NCBI RefSeq assembly: GCF_000611645.1
Contig: NW_014012407.1
Coordinates: 4,479 to 16,436, forward strand
Origin: Monoraphidium neglectum
Lineage: Eukaryota; Chlorophyta; Chlorophyceae; Sphaeropleales; Selenastraceae
Length of the DNA: 11,958 nucleotides
Direction of reading: 5' to 3'
The number at the start of each line of letters is the position of its first letter. Within the stretch, counting starts at the first letter, position 1. Positions 1 to 8,284 of this stretch are shown piece after piece. The translations under genes were made by a program, and so were the position numbers. The notes below the pieces were generated by a model that saw only the letters and a list, made by a program, of their open reading frames with translations, made no database searches and was not told where the DNA came from.

Positions 1-1449
1 GCACGCTGCAGGTGGCGGCGGCTGGCGAGGTGCTGCTGCAGCGCCGCCTGGCTGTTGCAGCCCAAATTGCACAGCTCGCATCGCGACTGCACCGGCGGCC
101 CCAGCAGTGGCAGCGGCGGACAGTGCGGCTGCGTGCGCTGGCGTGGCTGCTGCTGCTGTTGCTGGTAGTAATGCCGCTGCTGCCACTGTTGTTGCTGCTG
201 CTGAGGTGGGCATTGTGATTGCATGGGCATGTGCGTTCCCTGTGTGCTGAACTGCTGCAAGCCTGGTGGCGCTGTGGGGTGGCCCGCAGGCGGCGCGTAC
301 GCGCCATACGGCCCCTGCTGCAGCGGCATGGGTGCGGGCAGCGGCGCGTATGGGGCGCCGGCCATGGGGACAAACATGGCTCCCTGCGGCCCCTGCATGC
401 CCTGCATGCCGCCCATGCCGGCCAAGCTATGCATGTCGTGCATGCTGGGCGCGGCATGCATGGGGGGCAGCGGCTGCATGGCGCCCTCCATGCCCTCCAA
501 CCCCAGAATGATCCCCATGCTAGTGTCCACTTGCATGTGCTGCATGTAAGCGGCGGGGTCCATGTACATCTGCTGCGGAATCATGTACAGCGCAGCATTG
601 CCTGCACCACCACCACCACTGACAGCGACCGCCGCGCCCGCCGCCGACACATGACTGTCTGCAGCCCGCTGTTGGTGTTGGCGCAGCAGATGGGCGTCTT
701 GCTGCGAGTGGCGCTGCGCTTGCTGCTGGCGCGGCTGCTCCATTCGCTGCTGCGGCCACAGCCCCTGATGCTGTGGGCTGTCGCCTTGCTGCGGCTGCTG
801 CAGGGCCGCCGCCATGACGGCCGCCGCCGCCGCTGCGGCCATGGTTTGCTGCTGTGCCTGCAGCTCCTCCTGACTCTGCAGCGCCGCCGCCGAAGCCGCC
901 GCGAAAGATGCCGTCTGCAGCAGCGGCCCGGACGACCCATGAGAGCTGTCGCCGGTGGGGCTGCCGCCGTATGGGCTGCCACCCTCTGGGGTGCCGCCAT
1001 ACAGGCTGTTGGTGGCTGCCACCAAGCTGAGCCGGCTCAGGCTGCCGACAAGAGCCAGGCGGCCAGAGTTGCTGGCGCCAGCTGCATCGAGAGTGCTCGC
1101 CATGCTGGGGGGCGCTGCGGAGCCGCTGGCATTGCTGCTGCTAACCGACAGAGCCGGCTGTTGATGTTTTTGCTGCCTCTGCTGCTGCTCAAGCTGCTGC
1201 TGCCGTTGCTGCTGCAGGATCGCGCTGGCCGCAGCCACCAGGCCCTGCGAGCTGTCGCTGCTGCCCAGATCCCGCGTCAGGCGCCGCGGGAGGGGGCTGC
1301 CCAGATCAAAGCCGGCGGTGCTGCCCGCCGTCGATGTAGCCACTGCTGCGCTTGATGTGACCGGCAGAAGGGTGGCCTGCAGCGCGAAAGCGTCTAGGGC
1401 GCCCAGTCCCATCGAAGCCACCGCCACTGCTTGGTGGTGATGGTGATGG

Positions 1450-1481
<32 letters not shown>

Positions 1482-1931
1482 GTGCCGCTGCATGACCTGC
1501 TGCAGCAGCGCCGCGCTCGAGGCCGCCGGCTGCGCCGGGACAGAGCCAGAGCCGGCGGTGGGCACGCCGAGGCCAGCGCCATCAGCGCGGCTCAGCCCTG
1601 GGGCAGCCAGCGTCGAAGCCTCCAGCGATAGGAACGGGGGTGGGCTCGCCCCGCGCGCCCCCTGGGTGTCAAAGGGCGAGCCGCCGCCGAGCAGTGGCGA
1701 TCCCCCGAGGGGCGGAGACCCGCCCGGCACCGCCGCCGCGGCCGCCACTGCGAGGAACGCGGCGTCCGCCGCCAGCGACGAGGCACCACTCAGGCCGAAC
1801 GTTGAGCTGCCGCCCCCGACAAGGCTTGCCAGGCTTGCCTGCTGCTCGTAGGTGGGGCTGTCACGAAACAACAGGCCCTCTTGCTGCTGTTGGCTGTGAA
1901 GGTGTTGCAGCTGAAGGGCCAGCAAGTCCAA

Positions 1932-1989
<58 letters not shown>

Positions 1990-3018
1990 TGCTGTTGCGC
2001 TTGCGTCCTGTGCGCCGCAACGATCCGCGACGCTCGTTGCTGGAGGCCTCCGCCGCCCCCAGCGCTCCGCCCGCTGCTTTGCCGAGAGAGAGTGCGTGCG
2101 AGGGCATCGCTCGAGCTTGTGCCGGCCGGCACACCGCGGCCAAGCTGGAGCACCTCCGCTGAATCAAAACCATGGCTTTTGCCAGGGGTCGCGGGCGGGG
2201 TGCCTGCTACGGCTACCACACTGCCTGCGCTGCCGACACTCGGCCGTTGCAGGGGAGCGGCACCGCCTCGGGGCGGCAGCCCGGCTCCTGCGGATGCGCG
2301 CGTGCCAGGGGGCGACGCCGCACCACCCGCCGCTGGCATGGTGGCGACCTGCTGCTGCAATTGCTGCTGCAGCAACTGCTGCTGCTGCTGCTGCGGCCGT
2401 TGCTGCAAGGCTGGGCCCGCGACAGACGCGCCCAACGCAGTGTCTGGAACAGGGCGCTCTGCAGTGCCGGTGTGAGGAATGTATGCAGTCGAATGAGAGT
2501 GTGCGTTGCGTTTTTTCAACACCGTCCGGCTTGCAGGCCGATACACAGGATAGCAGGGGCGAGACACCCGGGTCAACCAGGTGTCGCCACCCGTCCTGCC
2601 TTCCTGCAAGCACTGACCCTTGCCAACGGCTACCCACAGCATTCAGGACCCTGCATAATCTGCGGCAGCGACCATTGGCCAGCCCGGCCGCGCACGCCCC
2701 CTCCGCACCCTCGTCAGAGTCGAAGCCGCTTGAGCTGCTCTCCCCAGCGACAGGCTTGTGGCCATACAAGGACAGCTCCGGGTCAGCCGGCTGCTGCTGG
2801 GGCTGCTGCTGCTGCCACATCTGGAGCTGCAGCCACTGGTGGGTGCGCTCCTGCCCAACCACCAGGTCGCTCGTTGCAGCTGGTCCTGCAGCTGGCATGT
2901 CGGCCGCGGGTGGCAGCGGGTACGGCGGCGGCGCAAGCTGCATCGGCCGCACATCTGCTGCGTCGACAGTCGTTTCTTTAACAATCTGTTGATCACGCCT
3001 GGGCGGTGATGAGTGCAT
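1..3018 (-). CDS. Glutamine-rich low-complexity protein with a U1/matrin-type C2H2 zinc finger (3' end outside window)
   Basis: I do not recognise a named orthologue. The first ATG in frame is at 3018, after an in-frame stop and with a GCC-ATG context, so I use it as the start. Exon 1 (to about 2634) encodes a Pro-rich stretch, a WQQQQPQQQP segment and a serine/acidic patch (SSSSGFDSDE). After one intron the frame shifts and stays open from about 2458 to the window edge, giving at least about 945 residues. That part has several Gln runs (21 Q at 1935-1997; 9 Q followed by 6 His at 1434-1478), Ser/Gly-rich blocks with repeated GGSP motifs, and a Met/Gln/Pro-rich block (about 340-640). Near the edge is one finger, Cys-x2-Cys-x12-His-x5-His. 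Fingers of this spacing often bind double-stranded RNA or RNP partners. A nuclear RNA-binding or transcription-related role is inference. The rest looks intrinsically disordered. Confidence 0.72.
12..80 (-). other. C2H2 zinc finger, U1/matrin (zf-met) spacing
   Basis: Reading the minus strand from 80, the peptide begins CELCNLGC and ends QQHLASRRH. This gives Cys at codons 80-78 and 71-69 and His at codons 32-30 and 14-12, that is C-x2-C-x12-H-x5-H. The long His spacing with basic residues between the histidines is typical of the U1C/matrin/JAZ class, which tends to contact RNA, and not of classical Cx2-4C-x12-Hx3-5H DNA-binding arrays. It is in the same frame as the Gln runs upstream, checked at 80, 584, 1454, 1937, 2174 and 2378, so it belongs to the same exon. 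More fingers could follow outside the window. Confidence 0.75.
1434..1484 (-). repeat. His2-Gln9-His6 homopolymer block
   Basis: In the Q-rich protein frame the minus strand reads two His codons (1484-1479), nine CAG codons (1478-1452) and six His codons (1451-1434, alternating CAC/CAT), then continues QAVAVASMGLG. Adjacent poly-Q and poly-H runs are common in disordered nuclear proteins and His runs can favour nuclear-speckle localisation. The role here is inference. Confidence 0.9.
1935..1997 (-). repeat. Polyglutamine-coding CAG tract (21 Gln)
   Basis: On the minus strand this encodes 21 consecutive glutamines. Four come first as CAA-CAG-CAG-CAA, followed by 17 uninterrupted CAG codons. 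It is in frame with the rest of the Q-rich protein. A pure triplet tract of this length is expected to slip in replication and vary between strains. Confidence 0.95.
2345..2405 (-). repeat. Further interrupted glutamine run
   Basis: The minus strand encodes Q-Q-R-P followed by six Gln, two Leu, three Gln, Leu and three more Gln, then VATMPAAGG. It is in the same frame as the 21-Gln tract. It is the first Q block after the intron. Leucines inside the run suggest a helix or coiled coil rather than a pure homopolymer. Confidence 0.8.
2459..2633 (-). other. Probable intron of the Q-rich gene (boundaries approximate)
   Basis: Coding character changes frame here. Upstream the good frame is the one starting at 3018; downstream it is the polyglutamine frame, which meets a stop just above 2645. 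The acceptor at 2459 (ACTGCAG followed by AGCGCC) follows a pyrimidine-rich stretch. Of the possible donors, G/GTAGCC at 2633 restores the downstream frame with matching phase. G/GTCGCT near 2670 and G/GTGCGG near 2720 would also do so. A stronger-looking GTCAGT nearby does not give the right phase with this acceptor. Confidence 0.45.
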
Positions 3019-3854
3019 GGCAACAATTGCCTCCACTGCTGCAGGTGCGCCGCAGCATCATCGCCAAGTTTGGGCCCCTGGCGCCGGTGTTAGATGATGG
3101 CCGGCTTTTGACAGGATAGATGGACGTCTACTTACTTACAAATCTACCTGCAAGATGGCAGGGGTGCACCCGTTGGCTGAAAGTCGCCGCTGCGAGGACC
3201 AGCCTCGGCAACACAGATCAGCTGTCTCGTGAATTCAATGTACAAAAGCTCAGATATTAGTGTGCACTGTTTTAGGTCCCGGGAACATGCGACAGTCGGC
3301 TCACCGCCAGAACCAGTTTTGGAGCCTCCACACCCGCACCCCGCTGTGCGCGAAGCCGTCATACTAGCGGGTCACGTTGTTCTTGAACCGGCTTAAGTAC
3401 TGTTTGCATCAACCTGGTTGCGGAACAGAGCGGTTCGAAAGCGTCGACCCTCCACGGTGCAGCATCTTCATGACTGAAGATACCCTCACACCACAGGGCA
3501 AGGGGCCAGAAGGGCGTGCATGGCATTACAGGCGGGCGGCTGGGCGTTATTATAGAAAACCTCCTCACGGTGCACTAAAAAAGGCCGTCATCGGCCGGAA
3601 CGGAGTTGGGAGAAGCGTGATGCACCACGCTGCCTCTCACCTGCTGATGCCAGGCACCTCAAGGGCATAGAATGGCGTGATGGGCGTTGCGTGGGGGTTG
3701 ATTTCAGCCAAAAAGAATCTGCGTCCGCACTTCGTCAAAGACTCACATGGTCAGGAGCAGGCAGACGCTGGCTTCATCAATCGGCGTGCGGAGCTGGTTT
3801 GCAGCTGGGCATGTGCCCCAGCCATGGCACCGCCCACCTTGGCCACATGCACGG

Positions 3855-3869
3855 GCACACACGCGTGCG

Positions 3870-3906
<37 letters not shown>
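3855..3906. repeat. Alternating purine-pyrimidine tract, (CA)n with a CG core
   Basis: Fifty-two bases alternate strictly between pyrimidine and purine: CACACACGCGTG, then a CG run, then about fifteen CA units. It continues imperfectly to about 3930. It is a microsatellite with Z-DNA potential and produces spurious Thr/His or Cys/Val frames on the two strands. Confidence 0.9.
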
Positions 3907-3909
<3 letters not shown>

Positions 3910-4154
3910 CACACAAAACACACACGCACATATGACTCTCACGCCGTGCGCCACCTGCCGCACCAGGCTGCACGCATCGCACGACTCCGGTCTGGCGTGC
4001 GCTGCAACCCACCATGGCACATGTACCATGCTCAGCCAACCTACATTTGCCCCTTGGCATGACTCAACCAGCATCTTCCTTTGATGATGCAATCAACCAG
4101 GAAACACTGCTGTAGGCCAGCGGCATCATGCGGCACGGCAGATAGCATGCATGT

Positions 4155-4188
4155 GGCCGGACTGCAGTACTCGCCGGCAGTCCAGGCC
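4155..4188. other. Inverted repeat / hairpin
   Basis: GGCCGGACTGC is followed by 11 bases and then GCAGTCC-A-GGCC. This gives an 11-bp stem with a single bulged A and an 11-base loop. It lies in the gene-poor stretch, with no poly-T or known partner nearby, so the function is unknown. Confidence 0.55.
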
Positions 4189-4300
4189 CTTGCACGCTGT
4201 CTGCCCTACTGCAGCAGTGCGAGCTGGTAGTCTCCAGTCGCTATACAGGTTCAAAGGGGTGGGATGAAGGGCGTCTGCGCAAGTTTGGGGCCTAATTCAT

Positions 4301-4320
4301 CATGGGGGTCACCCCCCATG
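4301..4320. other. Short G/C hairpin
   Basis: CATGGGGG, a four-base TCAC loop, then CCCCCATG: a perfect 8-bp stem. It could be a protein site or a chance structure. Confidence 0.45.
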
Positions 4321-5253
4321 CCAGGTGACTCAGACGATGGGCCAGCCTGTGTCCACTGTGGGCCAGGGGCTCGGTAAACTGGATAGCGGTTTCAGTGCCA
4401 GGGGGCTGGACGAGTATGAGGGGACGAGCTTCTGTACTCCACAATTTCTGGTAACTCTGAACACAACCCATGAGCAATGCGGAGTTGTCAGCCCACCTAC
4501 AGGCAAAGCAGTGCACCGCGTTGGCTTGGCTATTAGGAGCTGGCAGGTTGACAAAGCTGGCTTGTAGCGTGCGTGCGAGATGTGCTTAGTGACCACCAGC
4601 TACGACTGCCACTGTGCGCATGACCAACATCATCGTGCTGTCAAGATCCAGTGACTGTGCTGCTTGGCATCTTGATTGCCTGCACAACCTATGCAGCCCA
4701 GCAACCTCAGCGTGCGATCTACACTTGAAAGAAACGCGATTTACACATCAACATTCCATACAAAGGGTGAGTGGATGCGGGGTACAAGGACAATGCACCC
4801 TGCAGCGTTCCAGGCTGGGGCGGCCGTGCGGCACAGCGCTTTGAGAGCTGCTGTTGCGTAAGCGGAGCCAAAGCAACTTGATTGGGTTTCCTTTCGACTT
4901 GACAGCGGCGTGTGGTCCGCTCTCGCAATGCTAAGACGAACCGAGATCCAAAATTGCGTGCACGCGCTTGCGCAGCATCGAGGCGCCCAGCTGCAACCTG
5001 AGGCGCGTCGCGGCCGCCTGGTTTGCAGTGCAGGAAGCAGGACTCGGCGGGGTTGCGATCTAACGCTGTTGCGCTCTCACAACGAAGTCCACACAACGAC
5101 AAGGCAGGGGATATAAGGGCCCAAACTACGGGGGCAGCACGGCCCTGCCGTGGCCGCCGCATCGCTCTTTAAGGCTACGATCATGCAACAACACGCCGCG
5201 CGCGGCCGCTGAACCTCGGATGCATGGCTGATATACAGGACCGTTTAGAAATC

Positions 5254-5309
5254 AGATCGGCGCACCCGGATCATTCCAGATCGCCCCAGATCATCCAGGC
5301 CCTCAGATC
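5254..5309. repeat. Cluster of AGATC/GGATC direct repeats
   Basis: AGATC occurs at 5254, 5278, 5288 and 5305, and GGATC at 5268, all in one orientation within 56 bases. Spacing is 10 to 17 bases. It may be a decayed short tandem repeat or a cluster of binding sites. No known alga motif is assigned. Confidence 0.5.
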
Positions 5310-5411
5310 ACAAACTCGGGGTCCTCTGCCCCCTGCGCTGGCCACTGCCTCGCGGCCGTCGCGTCGTCCATCGTGGCCTGCACCTCGCCCTGTGAGGGGT
5401 GCAGCAAGGTG

Positions 5412-5463
5412 GGTCAACACCATGGGTCAAAACCACAGGTCAACGCCTGGATGGGCGGGTCAA
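5412..5463. promoter_or_regulatory. Four direct GGTCAA boxes (TTGACC on the minus strand)
   Basis: GGTCAA starts at 5412, 5425, 5438 and 5458, so the first three are spaced exactly 13 bases apart. The complement TTGACC matches the core W-box bound by WRKY proteins in plants. The cluster lies about 100 to 150 bases beyond the acetyltransferase stop codon, so it would be in its 3' UTR or an unrelated control region. Regulatory meaning is inference. Confidence 0.35.
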
Positions 5464-5563
5464 CCGCTGGCTGCGCAGCGCTGCGCGTCGCGTGCCGACA
5501 GCTGCTCGCGCATTGCCCTGCAGGCCAAGGCCGCAGCCCCCCACAACCACTGCAGTTTGACCA

Positions 5564-7711
5564 TCAATCCAACATCCACAAGGATGAGGGCGCCCGCACC
5601 TCGTGAACGCCCCTGAGGGGGGCCGGCGTGATGTCTGGGCGCGGCGGCGGCAGCGGCGGCAGCGGCGGGGCCGCCGCTGCCGCAGGAGTGGCCTTGCCGT
5701 CGCTGTCGCTCCCGCTGCCACCCGCGCCGCCGTTGACTAGCGCCGCTTGCGCCCAGCCGGTGCCGCCTGCCAGCACTGCGACCCTGCTGCTGCCGTTGCC
5801 GCTCCCAGCCCCTTTGCCGCTGCCATTCACCCGAACCGGCGCCCGTGGGCCGACGGCGGCAGGCGGCGCCGTGCCGTTGCCGTTGCTGCTGCTGCTGGCG
5901 GCGTCGCCCTTCTCGCTCGGTGCCGCCTCGCCGTCAGGGTCAGGGTTGTTGGCGTTGAAGCGGCCGTTCCAAATCATGCCGAGAGCCGGCTTGCCTGCGG
6001 CGGCGCAACACACGGCCAACATGCGCGCATCACCACACGGCTTGCATTCAGTGATACGGGCGAGCCGGCAAGACAGCAGCACGCAAGGCAAGCCAGGCGC
6101 ATGATATGCAAGCCACGTTGCCGGCCCCAACGCTGCCAGCCGACTGCTGGCTTTCTGAATCTGCTCGGGCCGCACCCGAAATCTTGCCGACGGGCTTCGC
6201 CGGAGACCCCGCCACCAGCGTGTGCGGCGGCACAGGCTTCAGCACCAAGGAGCCCGCCGCCACCTGCCCGCAGAGAGGGTCGAGGTGTCCAGATCTTTTC
6301 CAGGCAGGCCAGGCCACTGACGTCCACACCCCTGCACACAGCCCACGAAAGCCAGCTCACTTGGCCGTTAAAACGTTGCCATCCAGGCAAAATGCACGCA
6401 CACACCCGCTGTGTGTGCAATCACACCAGCTGACGGGGCCGCACTCACCTGTGCGCCTTGCCCGACAGGGATGTTGCCCAGCACCGTCACGTTTGCCCCG
6501 ATGAGCACGTCGTCGCTGATCTTCGGGTGGCGGTCCCCGTCCTCCTTGCCGGTGCCCCCCAGGGTGACGTTCTGCCGAGGTTGCGCAAACGCACCGCTGC
6601 CAATTTCAGTGCCGGCGCCGGTGCGCAGACGCGCGTGCAGGATGGCGGCACTGCGGGCGGGGGCAGGAAAGGCGGCCGCACCGCCGCCACCTGCACCCCG
6701 TGCGCCCCGCTTTGCTGGTACCAACGACAACAACGCGCAGCGCCTCCCCCCCAGGGTGGCGTACGTGGCTGAGCGCGTGCAAATCGTGGTCTGTGCTTTG
6801 CGATCCCTTGGCCGCGCCCACCCACCCACCTGCCCTATGGACACGTTGTCCCCGATGACGGCCGTCTCCCCTATCACCACCCCCGTTCCGTGGTCCAACA
6901 GGATGCCCCGCCCCAGCACCGCCGCGGGGTGGATGTCGATGGACAGCACCTCGCTGATGCGCGAGTGCAGCAGCCGCGCCATGACCTGCTGCCCGCGGTT
7001 CCACAGCGCGTGCGCGATGCGCTGCGTCTGGAGGGCGTGGTACCCCTTGTAGTAAAGCAGCGCCTGGCTGTAGCCGCGGCACGCGGGGTCCTGCAACATT
7101 GAAAAAGGGCGGGCACACGCCGGCTTTTAAATGCGTTTGGGGCGCCCGGTCGTGGGGGTCTGCCGGCTGGGGTCGCGGGTCGCTATCAAGGGGGCACGTT
7201 GCTGGGAGGGAGGCCCACAGCTGTACGGCGTCGCACCCTTGGCCTCCGGCTAGTGTGCGGGGTCGTTCTCAGGCGCAAACATTCACTCTAGGGTGCATGA
7301 GCAAGCCCTCGCACTTCGACCAGGGATAGCCGCCCACACCCAACCACAACTGCCCACCCCCCACCCGTGCACACAAACACATACATATATACACACACAC
7401 AAGCAGATACACAAGTAAATACACACAGCACGGACACGGACAAACCAACCCCGCACCCCGCGCACCCTCTCATAGCACGCCTCCACGTCCGCCAGGGCAG
7501 CCTGCTTCACGCCCGCCTCGCTGGCCAGCACGTCGTGGAAAATCTCCAGCAGCTGGGTGGGCAGCAGCACCGAGTTGGCCAGGCGGTTGGAGAGCACGAA
7601 GGCCAGGGCGCGCTCGAAGGAGGGGTGCGCCAGGATGGAGGCGTAGAGGAAGCTGCTGAGGACCGGCTCGTGCGCCGCGTCATGGGAGGCCTCGGCCCTG
7701 TGTGTGTGTGC

Positions 7712-7748
<37 letters not shown>

Positions 7749-7819
7749 CATGCGGGCACGTGTGTGTGTGAGTGTGTTTTCATGCAGGCACGTGTGTGTG
7801 TGTGTGTGTGTTCATGCGG

Positions 7820-7860
<41 letters not shown>

Positions 7861-8284
7861 CGTGCGCGCGCATACGCGTGCGCGCGCATACGCGTGCATA
7901 TGTGTGCTGCTCGGGCGCGTGGAAAGGTGCGGCGCTGATGGTCGCACCACTGCATCAATATTCCTCCAGCAGGCCCCAGAATGCCCCCGCTGCTTCAGCC
8001 CCTCGCCTCAGCGCGGCGCCCCTTTGCCCAACCGGCGCAACTTGCCCTCCACACCTGATTTGGCCCCAAACCGCGCGCTCAAACTCCTCGGCGCTGTCCG
8101 CCCCCAGGCTTCCCGGACCGCTGGCCGCGCCCTCGCGTCCGCCCGGGTATTCGTCCGAGGCGGCAGCGCCCAGGGCGGTCGGATCCTGTGGGAAGTTCCA
8201 GTCAATGATGCTGGCCGCGGGCGCGCCCTCGCCGCTGCCTGGCGGGTTCGAAAACGCGGCGGCAGCGTGCTGGATCAGACACAT
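5564..8284 (-). CDS. SAT: Serine O-acetyltransferase (cysteine biosynthesis), six exons
   Basis: Catalyses L-serine + acetyl-CoA to O-acetylserine, the first step of cysteine synthesis, working with O-acetylserine (thiol) lyase. Exons in reading order: 8284-8055, 7697-7466, 7090-6830, 6571-6449, 6263-6176, 5994-5564. All junctions are GT-AG, phases match, and the model gives 454 residues. The N-terminal helical domain starts at DWNFPQ (28) and runs through [13 protein letters not shown] (to 77), [13 protein letters not shown] and [17 protein letters not shown]. The left-handed beta-helix follows: IDIHPAA with catalytic Asp206, LLDHGTG with catalytic His221, [30 protein letters not shown] (His256, active-site His) and [10 protein letters not shown]. 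Residues 312-454 form a Ser/Gly/Ala/Pro-rich tail ending SLWMLD, unlike the usual short tail ending in Ile. A low-complexity insert of about 30 residues lies between DW and AEEFER. ATG 8284 is the only ATG in this open frame before the conserved core; an upstream exon is possible (see 8516-8636). Family call is firm; the N-terminus is not. Confidence 0.92.
7360..7440. repeat. Degenerate (CA)n tract in acetyltransferase intron 2
   Basis: A CA-rich stretch with TATATA and AAGTAAATAC interruptions lies within the intron at 7091-7465. On the transcript it reads as GT-rich near the donor (AGG/GTGCGC at 7465). Confidence 0.8.
7701..7907. repeat. (GT)n/(CG)n compound microsatellite with a 32-bp tandem unit, in acetyltransferase intron 1
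   Basis: The intron at 7698-8054 contains a long GT tract on the plus strand. Three copies of TTCATGC(G/A)GGCACGTGTG begin at 7747, 7779 and 7811, exactly 32 bases apart, each separated by GT dinucleotides. From 7820 to 7907 every base alternates purine and pyrimidine (GT run, CG run, then CATACGCG and CATATG). On the transcript the CA end of the tract directly precedes the acceptor CACACACAG/GGCC at 7698. Confidence 0.92.

Larger units (their letters stand above)
3019..5563. other. Gene-poor stretch between the Q-rich gene and the acetyltransferase
   Basis: No open frame here gives a protein I recognise, and base composition looks less extreme than in the flanking exons. The part just above 3018 is the presumed 5' UTR and promoter of the Q-rich gene; the part below 5564 is presumed 3' UTR of the acetyltransferase. 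The longest frames are a 147-residue ATG frame on the minus strand (4719-5162) with a basic, Arg-rich start, and a 130-residue frame on the plus strand (5224-5616) that runs into the acetyltransferase 3' end. Neither has a recognisable motif, so I do not call them. A TATAAG motif occurs on the plus strand at about 5112. A TGTAA signal on the minus strand at 4741-4745 could be a distant poly(A) signal for the acetyltransferase. Other contents are listed separately. Confidence 0.6.

Noticed and set aside
219..1355. 378-residue open frame on the plus strand
   Set aside because: It is the antisense shadow of the Q-rich exon: CTG/GCC codons mirror CAG/GGC, giving an implausible Leu/Arg/His/Cys-rich sequence with no motifs.
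1640..2992. 450-residue plus-strand frame with a poly-Ala run
   Set aside because: Poly-Ala is just the third frame of the CAG/CTG tract. It runs antisense to two exons and the intron of the Q-rich gene without any domain.
3425..3445. GGTTCGAAA, tRNA T-loop-like
   Set aside because: The flanking bases do not form a 5-bp T stem and no anticodon arm or acceptor stem is found upstream.
4080..4100. TGATGA, C-box-like start of a snoRNA
   Set aside because: No D box (CTGA) at a suitable distance and no terminal stem.
5224..5616. 130-residue plus-strand frame after a TATAAG motif
   Set aside because: It overlaps the acetyltransferase stop region, is built partly from short repeats and has no recognisable domain.
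6368..7099. 243-residue minus-strand frame as a complete acetyltransferase
   Set aside because: It reads through the GT-AG intron at 6572-6829; the conserved VSIGQ/NVTLGG join shows that part is spliced out.
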